Positions 51,260 to 60,216 of a stretch of 64,000 bases of DNA are shown here, piece after piece. Under the pieces are notes generated by a model that was given only the letters and a program-made list of their open reading frames with translations, was not told the origin of the DNA and ran no database searches. The stretch is from positions 1-64,000 of the forward strand of contig DATAGP010000037.1 in the NCBI GenBank assembly GCA_036263655.1, read 5' to 3'. How positions within the stretch are numbered: the stretch's first letter is position 1; every line of letters begins with the position of its first letter. The translations under genes were made by a program, and so were the position numbers. Source of the DNA: Schlegelella_A sp036263655. GTDB lineage: Bacteria; Pseudomonadota; Gammaproteobacteria; Burkholderiales; Burkholderiaceae_C.

Positions 51260-51361
51260 GACGCCCGCCGGTAGACTGCGGCGGGTCCTGCGGCCACCAC
51301 CGACGTCGGCGGTCGGCGCCGCGGTCGATGGATCTTCCTTGCTCTCGGAACAGGGGCGCAA

Positions 51362-54300
51362 ATGATTCGAGGCGGGCGCAAAACCGGAGCGCCCGGCGCC
51401 GGCCGGGCGGCAGACCGCTGGCTGGCGGCAAGCCTGCGGGTGGCCGAGCAGCGCGATGCGGGGGCGATCCGGCGCGCCCTCGTCGCCGAGGCCGCCCGTC
51501 TCCTCGGCGCACGCGCCGTGCTGCTGACGCTGGCCGGGCGCGACGCTCCGGCGCTCGCCGCGGCGCGCGTGCCGCGCGGCGACGACGCCGAGGCGCTGCG
51601 GCAGCTCGTCGCGCCCTGGCTCGACGAGGCCGCATGCACCCGCGCCGAGCGCCTTCGGCACGGTCCGGCCGACGCCCACGTGCAGGCGCAGCGCTCGTGC
51701 CTGGTCGCTCCCCTCGTCGCCGGCGACGACGTGCTCGGCGTTCTCTACGCCGACATCGACGGCGCCGCCGGCCGCTTCGAGGCGGCCGACCTCGCCGCTG
51801 CCGCCATGCTGGCGCGCCACGCCGCCCGGGCGCTGGCACAGCTGAAGCGCGAGAGCGCCGGGCGGCGCGAGCTCGATCGGCGCGACGCCGAGCTGGCGGT
51901 CATCCACAGCATCCACCAGGGCCTCGCCGCCGAGCTCAGCTTCCAGGGCATCGTCGACCTCGTCGGCGACAAGCTGCGCGAGGTGCTGCGGACCGGCGAC
52001 ATCGGCGTGCGCTGGTTCGACCCCGAGACGAACCTGATCCACTTCCTCTACGAGTACGAGCACGGCCGGCGCATCCACGTCGAGCCGCTGCCGCGCGTCC
52101 CGGGCGGGCCGAGCGCGGAGATGGAGCGCACGCGGCGCCCGGTGGTCCTGAACACCCAGGCGGAGCGCGTCGCCGCCGGCATCCGCGACATCCCCGGCAC
52201 CGATCCGTCGCTCTCGGTCGTCTTCGTTCCGATCCTCGGCCGCGATCGCCTGCTCGGCACGATCGTCCTCGAGAACTACGAGCGCGAGCACGCGTACGGC
52301 GAGGCCGACGTCCGGCTGCTCGGCAATGCCGCCGGCGAGATGGGCACCGCGCTCGAGAACGCGCGGCTGTTCGACGAGACCCAGCGCCTGCTGAAGGAGA
52401 CCGAGCGCCGCGGCAGCGAGGTCGAGCAGCACGCCCGCGAGCTGAAGGAGTCGCTCGACTACCAGACGGCGATCAGCGACGTGCTGCGGGTCATCAGCCA
52501 GTCGCCCACCGAGGTGGCGCCGGTGTTCGAGGCCATCCTCGGCTGCGCGACGCGCCTGTTCGGCAGCGCCGTGGCGGCGATCTATCGCTACGACGGGCGC
52601 CTCGTCAACCTCGTCGCCACGCGCAACTGGCCGGCCGACGCCGCGGCGCTGGCGCAGTCGTTCTATCCGGCCCCTGCCGATCGGGCCCAGCTCGCCGGGC
52701 GCGTCGTCCTGTCAGGGCAAGTCCAGTCGGTCGACGACGCGCTCACGGATCCGCGCTACGACCACCGGCTCGCCGCGGCGGGGTCGTGGCGCCGCGTCAT
52801 GGGCGCGCCGATGCTGAAGGATGGTGTGCCGGTGGGCGCGATCCTCGTCGGCTGGCCCGACGCCGGCCGGACGCCGCAGCGCCAGATCGACCTGATCAGG
52901 ACCTTCGCCGACCAGGCCGTGATCGCGATCGAGAACGTCCGCCTGCTCAACGAGACGAAGGAGGCGCTCGAGCGGCAGACGGCGACGGCGGAGATCCTGC
53001 GCGTGATCAGCTCGTCGGTCACCGACTCGCAGCCCGTCTTCGAGGCGATCGTCGCGAGCTGCCAGCGGCTGTTCGGGGGGCTCGCGGTCAACCTGCTGCT
53101 GGTCAGCGACGGCACGCTCGAGCGCGTCGCGGTGGCGAGCAACGGGACGATCCGCCGCGACATGGGAATCGACAGCTGGCCGCTCGACGGCGCCAGCGTG
53201 TCGGGCCAGGCGGTGCTGACCGCGAGCGTCGTCGTCGTGCCCGACCGCGAAGACGTGTACGAACGCTACCCGAGGACGCGGGAGCTCGCCCCGCTCATCG
53301 GCTGGCGCTCCGGCATGTTCGTTCCGCTGCTGCGGGATGCAAAGGCCATCGGCTGCCTCGGCATCCTTCGCGCCGTCACCGGCGGCTTCGACGACAGGGA
53401 CATTGCGCTCGCCCGCACCTTTGCCGACCAGGCGGTGATCGCGATCGAGAACGCGCGCCTGTTCAACGAGACGAAGGAAGCGCTCGAGCGCCAGACGGCC
53501 ACCTCGGAGGTGCTCAAGGTCATGAGCCGGTCGCCTTCGGACGTCCAGCCGGTCCTCGACATCGTCGCCGAGCGGGCCGCGCTGCTCTGCCGTGCCGAAG
53601 GCGGGCGGGTGTGGCTCGCGGCCGGCGGGAAGCTGCACGCCAACGCGATGACCGGCTACGGCGCCGAGCACGGCCGAGACGCGCTCGGCAACGAGCTCGT
53701 CCTGCGACCCACCTCCGTCGTCGGCCGCGCCTTCCTCGAGCGCCGGGCGCTGCACGTGGAAGACGTCGTCCCGCTGCTGGACACCGAGTTCCCGGACGTC
53801 CGCGAGCTCCAGGCACGGGCCGGCTTCCGCACGGTGCTGGCCGTGCCGATGATCCGCGAGGGCCAGTCGATCGGCGTGATCGCCCTGCTGCGCAACGACG
53901 TGCGGCCGTTCTCCCCCGCGGAGATCGGCCTCGTCCAGACCTTCGCCGACCAGGCGGTGATCGCGATCGAGAACGTGCGGCTTTTCAAGGAGACGCAGGA
54001 GGCGCTGGCGCACCAGACGGCGACGGCCGACATCCTGCGCGTCATCAGCGAATCGCCGACCGACGTGCAGCCGGTGTTCGAGGCCATCGTGAGCAGCGGC
54101 GTGCGCCTGTTCGAGGGCGCCGCGATCGCCGTCAGCCGGGCGGTGGGCGACGAGGTGCAGTGCGTGGCGATCGCCGAGGACGATCCCGACCGCGCGGCGC
54201 GCGGGCGCAGCGTCTTCCCCTTTCCGCTGTCGCGCGACTACATCCACGGCGCCGCGCTTCTCGACTGCAAGGTCGTCGACATCGCCGACGTGCTGGAAGC

Positions 54301-57300
54301 AGGTGGGCAGTACGAGGCAGGCAAGCGCAACATGGCGCCGAGCGGCTACCGCGCCATCACCGTCGTGCCCATGGTTCGCGAAGGCGCGGCCATCGGCGGC
54401 ATCGCCGTCGTTCGCACCGCGCCCGGCCCGCTCGCCGACAAGCAGCTCGCGTTGCTCCAGACCTTTGCCGACCAGGCGGTGATCGCCATCGAGAACGTGC
54501 GCCTGTTCAACGAGACGCAGGAGGCGCTTGCGCACCAGACCGCGACGGCCGAGATCCTGCGCGTCATCAGCGAGTCGCCCACAGACGTGCAGCCGGTGTT
54601 CGAGGCCATCGTGAACAGCGGCGTGCGCCTGTTCGAGGGCGCCGCGGTCGCGGTGAGCCGGCCGCTCGGCGACCAGGTGCATTGCGTCGCCATCGCCGAG
54701 GACGATCCGGTGCGCGCGCTGGGCTGGCGCAATGTCTTCCCCGTCCCCTTGTCGCCGGAGTACGTCCACGGCGCCGCCTTGCTCGAGTGCAGGGTGATCG
54801 ACATCGCGGACGTGCGGGACGAAGGCGGCCCGTTCGACTCCGGCAAGCGCCGGATGGCCACGTCCGGCTATCGCGCCATGACCGTGCTGCCGATGGTTCG
54901 CGACGCGGTCGCGATCGGCGCGATAGCGGTGGTCCGCACGACGCCCGGCCTCCTCGAGGACAAGCAGCTCGCCCTGCTCCAGACCTTCGCCGACCAGGCG
55001 GTGATCGCGATCGAGAACGTACGCCTGTTCAACGAGACGAAGGAAGCGCTCGAGCAGCAGACGGCCACCGCGGAAGTGCTGCAGGTCATCAGCAGCTCGG
55101 TGGCCGATGCAGCGCCAGTGTTCGACAAGATCCTTCTGGCTTGCGAGCGGCTTTTCAACGGCACGCAGTTGATGGTGCTTCTGGCTGAAGACAAGCAGCT
55201 GAAGTTGGCAGCGCTGCATGGCTCCGACGCCAAACGTGTCGAGCGCGCCCGCGCGATTCATCCGCGCCCACTCGCCGGCACTGCCACCGAACTAGCTATC
55301 CAAGAGCGCCGTCTGCTGACTTTCGGCGACGTGTTGAACGATCCCGATGTACCAATTGGGCTGCGGCACGCCGCGACGCAGTTCGGCGAGAACTACTCGA
55401 TCGCGGTCGCCCCCATGCTGTGGGAGAGCGGCGCGATCGGATCGATCGTGGTGAGTCGATCGGAGCTCAGGCCCTTCGACGATAAGGAGCAGCGCCTGCT
55501 GCGCACGTTCGCCGACCAGGCCGTGATCGCGATCCAGAACGCGCGCATGTTCAACGAGACGAAAGAGGCGCTCGAGCAGCAGACCGCGACGGCAGAGGTG
55601 CTGCAGGTGATCAGCAGCTCAGTGTCCGACACGGCGCCGGTGTTCGACAAGATCCTGGAGTGTTGCGAGCGCCTGTTCACGGCCGGCTCGTTCACGTTGA
55701 TGGTGGTCACCGCCGAGAACAAACTCGATATCGCCCGAGTTCGCTTCACCGCCAGCGGTCTTGCCGAGATTGGCGCGCCCGCTGCCTCGACGATCGAAGC
55801 CATGCTCCGAGCCGCCTATCCGATTCCGCTGGAGAACACGGCCGTCTCCCAGGCGTTCGACGCAGGTGGGATCATCGAATACCGGGACGTGCTGAACGAT
55901 CCTGACGTTCCACCTCTCGCCAAGCTGCCAGCGCAGCGCATGAACGTGAACTACTCGTTGATGATCGCGCCGCTGCTGTGGGAGGGGCAGGGCATCGGCG
56001 CCATCATGATGCAGCGCAGCCGACTGGGAGGTTTCCTGGAGAAGGAGCGCGTTCTCCTGAAGACGTTTGCAGATCAGGCGGCGATTGCGATCCAGAACGC
56101 GCGCCTCTTCAAGCAGGCCCAGGAAGCCCGCGCCGCCGCCGAGGCGGCCAACGAGGCCAAGAGCGCCTTCCTGGCGACGATGAGCCACGAGATCCGCACG
56201 CCGATGAACGCCGTCATCGGCATGAGCGGCCTGCTCCTGGACACGCCGCTCACCGACGAGCAGCGCGACTTCACCGCCACCATCCGCGACTCCGGCGACG
56301 CCCTCCTGACGATCATCAACGACATCCTCGACTTCTCGAAGATCGAGGCCGGCCGGATGGACATCGAGTCGCATCCCTTCGACCTGCGCGAGTGCGTCGA
56401 GTCGGCGCTCGATCTCGTCAGCACCCGGGCCACCGAGAAGCAGCTCGACATCGCCTACGTGTTCGAGGGCGACGTGCCGCCCGCCGTCGCCACCGATCTG
56501 ACGCGGCTGCGCCAGATCCTCCTCAACCTCCTCGCCAACGCCGTCAAGTTCACCGAGGCGGGCGAGGTCGTCGTCACGGTGCGCAGCGAGCCGAAGGAGG
56601 GCGGGCGCGCGCTGCTGACGTTTTCGGTGCGCGACACCGGCATCGGCCTCAGCGCCGAAGGCATGTCGCGCCTGTTCCAGTCGTTCTCTCAGGCGGACTC
56701 GAGCACGACCCGCAAGTACGGCGGCACCGGCCTCGGCCTGGCGATCAGCCGGCGCCTCGCCGAGCTGATGGGTGGCCGCATGTGGGCCGAGAGCGACGGT
56801 CCGGGCAAGGGCTCGACCTTCGTCTTCACGATCGACGCCGCCGTCGCCGAGCTGCCGGGCACGCGGCGCCGCGACTACGTCGGCGAGCAGCCCGAGCTGC
56901 GCGACCGGCGCATCCTCGTCGTCGACGACAACGCCACCAACCGGCGCATCCTGGCGCTGCAGACCGGCAAGTGGGGCATGCGCGCGCGCGACACCGAGTC
57001 GCCGGCCGAGGCCCTGCGCTGGCTCGAGGCCGGGGAGCGCTTCGACCTGGCCATCCTCGACATGCACATGCCCGAGATGGACGGCCTTGCCCTGGCGCGG
57101 CGCATCCGGGCGACGCACGCCCGGCTGCCGCTGGTGCTGTTCAGCTCGCTCGGGCGGCGCGAGGCGGGCGACACCGAAGGGCTGTTCGCCGCCTACCTCG
57201 CCAAGCCCTTGCGCCAGTCGCACCTGTTCGACACGCTGGTGGGCCTGCTCGCCAGGGAGGTGGTCGCCAAGCCGGCCGCCGACACGGCAGCGCCGCGTCT

Positions 57301-57703
57301 CGACGCCGGCATGGCGGCGCGCCATCCCTTGCGCATCCTCCTGGCCGAGGACAACGTGGTCAACCAGAAGCTTGCCATGCGCCTGCTGCAGCAGATGGGC
57401 TACCGGGCCGACCTCGCCGCCAACGGCATCGAGGCCGTGGAGTCGGTCGAGCGGCAGGCCTACGATGTGGTGCTGATGGACGTGCAGATGCCCGAGCTGG
57501 ACGGCCTCGACGCGACGCGCCGGATCTGCGCACGCCTGTCGGCGGGCGAGCGCCCGCGCATCGTCGCCATGACCGCCAACGCCATGCAGGGCGACCGCGA
57601 GATGTGCCTCGACGCCGGCATGGACGACTACCTGACCAAGCCGATCCGCGTCGACCAGCTGGTCAAGGCGCTCGAAGGCGTGCCGGCACGCCAGGACCGC
57701 TGA
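51362..57703 (+). CDS. Hybrid histidine kinase with nine GAF domains and two receivers
   Basis: A 2113-residue soluble hybrid kinase with no membrane segment. GAF1 (~20-165) and GAF2 (~170-340) are followed by seven GAF units starting near residues 365, 538, 710, 884, 1058, 1232 and 1406, a period of about 174. Each ends in TFADQAVIAIENVRLFNE and a helical linker. The kinase core then has HisKA H1609 (MSHEIRTPMNAVIG), HATPase N1726, DTGIGLS and GGTGLGLAI. REC1 has D1900 (LDMHMPEMDG) and REC2 has D2040 (MDVQMPELDG), with K in AYLAKP and YLTKP. GAF domains bind cyclic nucleotides, hemes or small ligands; none is assigned here. It probably passes phosphate via its receivers to the HPt and receiver-cyclase downstream. 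GGGG precedes the ATG. Confidence 0.92.
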   Translation: MIRGGRKTGAPGAGRAADRWLAASLRVAEQRDAGAIRRALVAEAARLLGARAVLLTLAGRDAPALAAARVPRGDDAEALRQLVAPWLDEAACTRAERLRHGPADAHVQAQRSCLVAPLVAGDDVLGVLYADIDGAAGRFEAADLAAAAMLARHAARALAQLKRESAGRRELDRRDAELAVIHSIHQGLAAELSFQGIVDLVGDKLREVLRTGDIGVRWFDPETNLIHFLYEYEHGRRIHVEPLPRVPGGPSAEMERTRRPVVLNTQAERVAAGIRDIPGTDPSLSVVFVPILGRDRLLGTIVLENYEREHAYGEADVRLLGNAAGEMGTALENARLFDETQRLLKETERRGSEVEQHARELKESLDYQTAISDVLRVISQSPTEVAPVFEAILGCATRLFGSAVAAIYRYDGRLVNLVATRNWPADAAALAQSFYPAPADRAQLAGRVVLSGQVQSVDDALTDPRYDHRLAAAGSWRRVMGAPMLKDGVPVGAILVGWPDAGRTPQRQIDLIRTFADQAVIAIENVRLLNETKEALERQTATAEILRVISSSVTDSQPVFEAIVASCQRLFGGLAVNLLLVSDGTLERVAVASNGTIRRDMGIDSWPLDGASVSGQAVLTASVVVVPDREDVYERYPRTRELAPLIGWRSGMFVPLLRDAKAIGCLGILRAVTGGFDDRDIALARTFADQAVIAIENARLFNETKEALERQTATSEVLKVMSRSPSDVQPVLDIVAERAALLCRAEGGRVWLAAGGKLHANAMTGYGAEHGRDALGNELVLRPTSVVGRAFLERRALHVEDVVPLLDTEFPDVRELQARAGFRTVLAVPMIREGQSIGVIALLRNDVRPFSPAEIGLVQTFADQAVIAIENVRLFKETQEALAHQTATADILRVISESPTDVQPVFEAIVSSGVRLFEGAAIAVSRAVGDEVQCVAIAEDDPDRAARGRSVFPFPLSRDYIHGAALLDCKVVDIADVLEAGGQYEAGKRNMAPSGYRAITVVPMVREGAAIGGIAVVRTAPGPLADKQLALLQTFADQAVIAIENVRLFNETQEALAHQTATAEILRVISESPTDVQPVFEAIVNSGVRLFEGAAVAVSRPLGDQVHCVAIAEDDPVRALGWRNVFPVPLSPEYVHGAALLECRVIDIADVRDEGGPFDSGKRRMATSGYRAMTVLPMVRDAVAIGAIAVVRTTPGLLEDKQLALLQTFADQAVIAIENVRLFNETKEALEQQTATAEVLQVISSSVADAAPVFDKILLACERLFNGTQLMVLLAEDKQLKLAALHGSDAKRVERARAIHPRPLAGTATELAIQERRLLTFGDVLNDPDVPIGLRHAATQFGENYSIAVAPMLWESGAIGSIVVSRSELRPFDDKEQRLLRTFADQAVIAIQNARMFNETKEALEQQTATAEVLQVISSSVSDTAPVFDKILECCERLFTAGSFTLMVVTAENKLDIARVRFTASGLAEIGAPAASTIEAMLRAAYPIPLENTAVSQAFDAGGIIEYRDVLNDPDVPPLAKLPAQRMNVNYSLMIAPLLWEGQGIGAIMMQRSRLGGFLEKERVLLKTFADQAAIAIQNARLFKQAQEARAAAEAANEAKSAFLATMSHEIRTPMNAVIGMSGLLLDTPLTDEQRDFTATIRDSGDALLTIINDILDFSKIEAGRMDIESHPFDLRECVESALDLVSTRATEKQLDIAYVFEGDVPPAVATDLTRLRQILLNLLANAVKFTEAGEVVVTVRSEPKEGGRALLTFSVRDTGIGLSAEGMSRLFQSFSQADSSTTRKYGGTGLGLAISRRLAELMGGRMWAESDGPGKGSTFVFTIDAAVAELPGTRRRDYVGEQPELRDRRILVVDDNATNRRILALQTGKWGMRARDTESPAEALRWLEAGERFDLAILDMHMPEMDGLALARRIRATHARLPLVLFSSLGRREAGDTEGLFAAYLAKPLRQSHLFDTLVGLLAREVVAKPAADTAAPRLDAGMAARHPLRILLAEDNVVNQKLAMRLLQQMGYRADLAANGIEAVESVERQAYDVVLMDVQMPELDGLDATRRICARLSAGERPRIVAMTANAMQGDREMCLDAGMDDYLTKPIRVDQLVKALEGVPARQDR
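52454..56110 (+). repeat. Seven tandem ~522-bp GAF-encoding repeats
   Basis: Seven units of about 174 codons begin near 52454, 52973, 53489, 54011, 54533, 55055 and 55577. The linkers (ACCTTCGCCGACCAGGC and the following segment) recur almost unchanged in DNA, and units 4 and 5 of the run (54011 and 54533) are the closest pair. The linker DNA gives long stretches for homologous recombination, so copy number could vary. Confidence 0.85.
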
Positions 57704-57704
57704 C

Positions 57705-58046
57705 ATGCCCGCGACCCCCATCGATGCCGCCACCTTCGCCGAGCTGCAGGCGACCGCCGGCGCCGACTTCGTCGCCGAGCTGATCGACACTTTCCTCGAG
57801 GAAGCGCCGCCGATGATCGAGGCCTTGCGCGAGTCGCTGGCCGCCGGCCAGGCGGAGGGCTTCCGCCGCGCCGCGCATTCGCTGAAGTCCAATGCCGGCA
57901 CCTTCGGCGCGCTGACGCTGGCCTCGATGGCGCGCGAGCTCGAGCTGAACGGCATCGAGGCCGCGCGTGCGTCGGGCGCGCTCGACCGGCTGGCCGAGCA
58001 TTACGCCGACGTCGCCGCCGAGCTGAAGGCGCTGCGCGATGCCTGA
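57705..58046 (+). CDS. HPt phosphotransfer protein
   Basis: A 113-residue single HPt domain. The phosphorylated His is H58 in RAAHSLKSNAGTFGA, inside a four-helix bundle (FVAELIDTFLEEAPPMIEAL..., LASMARELELNGIEAARAS). It starts one base after the kinase stop and overlaps the cyclase gene by eight bases, so all three are coupled. It should carry phosphate from the kinase receivers to the downstream receiver-cyclase. Confidence 0.93.
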   Translation: MPATPIDAATFAELQATAGADFVAELIDTFLEEAPPMIEALRESLAAGQAEGFRRAAHSLKSNAGTFGALTLASMARELELNGIEAARASGALDRLAEHYADVAAELKALRDA

Positions 58047-59106
58047 GGTCCGGCACGGCCCGGCGCGCCTGCTCGTCGCCGACGACAACAAGGTCAACCG
58101 CCTGCTCCTGACGCGCAGCCTCGAGCTGCAGGGACACACCGTCGCCTCGGCGCCGAACGGCCGCGTCGCCCTCGAGATGCTGCGCGCGGGCGGCTTCGAC
58201 CTGCTGCTGCTCGACATGGAGATGCCGGAGATGAACGGCTTCGAGGTCCTCGAGCAGCTCATCGCCGACCGCGCCCTGCGCGACCTGCCCGTCATCGTGA
58301 CCTCGTCGCTCGAAGGGCTGGCCAACGTCGTGCGCTGCATCGAGCTGGGCGCCGAGGACTACCTCCCCAAGCCGGTCAACGCCGTGCTGCTGAAGGCCCG
58401 CATCGGCGCCTGCCTCGAGAAGAAGCGCCTGCGCGACCAGCAGAAGGAGATGATCCGGCGCTTCGCGACCTCCGAGGTGGCGCAGGACCTGCAGGACTCG
58501 GGCTTCGCGCTCGAAGGCCGGCGCGTGCGCGGCTCGGTGCTGTTCTGCGACATCCGCGGCTTCACCTCGCTGGTCGAGTCGCAGCCCCCGGAAGAGACGA
58601 TCGAGCTGCTGAACACCTTCTACACGCTGATGTTCGACGCCATCAGCGGCCACGGCGGCGTCGTCAACCAGATGATCGGGGACGGCTTGATGGCGATCTT
58701 CGGCGCGCCCCTGCCGCTCGCCGACCATGCCGCCTCGGCGGTGCGGGCCGCCCTCGAGATGGTCGAGCTGATCGAGCTGCTCGACGCCGAGCGCGAGGAA
58801 GCCGGCAAGGCGCCGATCCGGGTCGGCATCGGCATCGCCACGGGCGAGATGATCGCCGGCTACACGGGCACGCAGCAGCGCGCCACCTACACCTGCATCG
58901 GCGACACCGTCAACCTGGCGGCGCGCCTGGAGTCGCACACCAAGGTCGCGCTTCGCGCCATCCTCGTCGATGCCGACACCTGCGCCGAGCTCGGCGAGCG
59001 CATCGCCACGGAGCGGCTCGGTCCGGTGATGTTCCGCGGCAAGGCGTTGCCGGTCGAGGTGTACTCGGTGCCCTGCGGCGCGCTGTCGTCGGGCACCGCG
59101 GCCTAG
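58039..59106 (+). CDS. Response regulator with class III nucleotide cyclase output
   Basis: A 355-residue regulator. The receiver has VADDNKVN, phospho-acceptor D59 (LLLLDMEMPEMNG) and K111 (YLPKPVN). A helical linker leads to a class III cyclase domain: metal Asps D171 (FCDIRGFTSL) and D215 (MIGDGLMAIFG), and transition-state N292 and R296 in GDTVNLAARLE. The usual purine-selecting Lys before GD is Q211 here (VVNQMIGDG), and the partner position is Thr (TYTCIGD), so nucleotide choice is uncertain, though cAMP is the usual product. It is the likely output of the phosphorelay. The stop overlaps the convergent LigD-like gene by four bases. Confidence 0.9.
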   Translation: MPEVRHGPARLLVADDNKVNRLLLTRSLELQGHTVASAPNGRVALEMLRAGGFDLLLLDMEMPEMNGFEVLEQLIADRALRDLPVIVTSSLEGLANVVRCIELGAEDYLPKPVNAVLLKARIGACLEKKRLRDQQKEMIRRFATSEVAQDLQDSGFALEGRRVRGSVLFCDIRGFTSLVESQPPEETIELLNTFYTLMFDAISGHGGVVNQMIGDGLMAIFGAPLPLADHAASAVRAALEMVELIELLDAEREEAGKAPIRVGIGIATGEMIAGYTGTQQRATYTCIGDTVNLAARLESHTKVALRAILVDADTCAELGERIATERLGPVMFRGKALPVEVYSVPCGALSSGTAA

Positions 59107-60185
59107 GCGCCGGTTCCCGCCAGCGTCTGCTCGAGGCTCTGCTTCTCCGCGAGCACGCCCGCCCACGGATCGCTGCGCTTCCTGCGCAGCGCCGGCGAGC
59201 CGATCCGGTACTGCATCGGGTTCGCGCTCGCGAGCTCGCGCCAGCCGAGCGGCATCGAGACCGGCGCGCCGGGCAGCCCGCGCGGGCAGTACGGCGCGAT
59301 CGTCGACTTGCCGCGCACGTTCATGTTGAAGTCCATGAACACCTTGCCCTTGCGCTTGCGCGTGTCCCACTCGGTCGTGATGTCCCCCGGGTGCTGGCCG
59401 AGCAGGTGCTCGCAGATCGTGCGCGCGATCCGTCGCACGACGTCGTAGCGCAGCGTCGGCGCGATCGGCACGACGACGTGCAGCCCGGTCTTGCCGGTCG
59501 TCTTCACGTACGACGCCAGCGACATGCCGTCGAGCACCTCCTTGAGCCACAGCGCCACGCGACGGGCCTGGTCGAAGCCCTCGGCGCTGAACTCCGGCTC
59601 GCCGCCGCTGCGCTCGCTGCCCGAGTAGATGTAGGGGTCGAGATCGAAGAGCATGTAGTCGGGGAAGTTGACCGACGAGCCGGCGAGGTTCGCGGCAGAG
59701 CCCGAGCTCGGCGGCCGCGCAGTCGCGCCGTCGCCGGCACGCACGCGCGAGTGCCAGACGTGGAGCTCGAGCGTGCCCATCTCGGCGAACCAGACCAGCG
59801 TGGCGAGGTTGTTGCACAGCAGGTACTCGTCGTCGGCGCCCTTGGACTCGGAGAAGATCGTCGCCGTCTCCACGAACGGCGGCAGCGCCCGCTCGGGGTG
59901 CTTCTGCAGCATGCGCCGTCCCTGGATCCCGCCGGGCCAGCGGAAGAGCGTCAGCGGCCGGTCGCGCACGTGCGGGAGGATGAAGGCCGACAGGCCGATC
60001 ACGTGGCGGATCAGGTCGAGCTTGGTCACCGCCGCCAGCCCGAGCGCCGGCTCTTCGGGCCAGTACACGCGGTGCAGCGTGGTCAGCCGGACGGCGTGGC
60101 CGCCGACCTCGAGCGCGGACACCGGTCGGTCCAGGGCGGCGCGCAGGCGCTTCGCCTCGCTCGCTTCGGGTGTGCCGCTCGCCAT
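59103..60185 (-). CDS. LigD-type DNA polymerase/primase domain protein (NHEJ)
   Basis: A 360-residue stand-alone polymerase domain like that of LigD. Catalytic carboxylates are D181 and D183 (LFDLDP) and D285 (KVFMDFNMN), with the nucleotide-binding YVKTTGKTGLHVVVP and TTEWDTRKRKG. In double-strand-break repair such domains fill ends, preferring ribonucleotides. No ligase or phosphoesterase domain is fused and none lies in this window. It follows the two Ku genes on the same strand (31 bases after the first Ku's stop), so the three likely act together, with a ligase from elsewhere. Confidence 0.9.
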   Translation of the reverse strand: MASGTPEASEAKRLRAALDRPVSALEVGGHAVRLTTLHRVYWPEEPALGLAAVTKLDLIRHVIGLSAFILPHVRDRPLTLFRWPGGIQGRRMLQKHPERALPPFVETATIFSESKGADDEYLLCNNLATLVWFAEMGTLELHVWHSRVRAGDGATARPPSSGSAANLAGSSVNFPDYMLFDLDPYIYSGSERSGGEPEFSAEGFDQARRVALWLKEVLDGMSLASYVKTTGKTGLHVVVPIAPTLRYDVVRRIARTICEHLLGQHPGDITTEWDTRKRKGKVFMDFNMNVRGKSTIAPYCPRGLPGAPVSMPLGWRELASANPMQYRIGSPALRRKRSDPWAGVLAEKQSLEQTLAGTGA

Positions 60186-60216
60186 GGTGTCCGCACGGTG
60201 GCGTGCGCGAGCCCTC

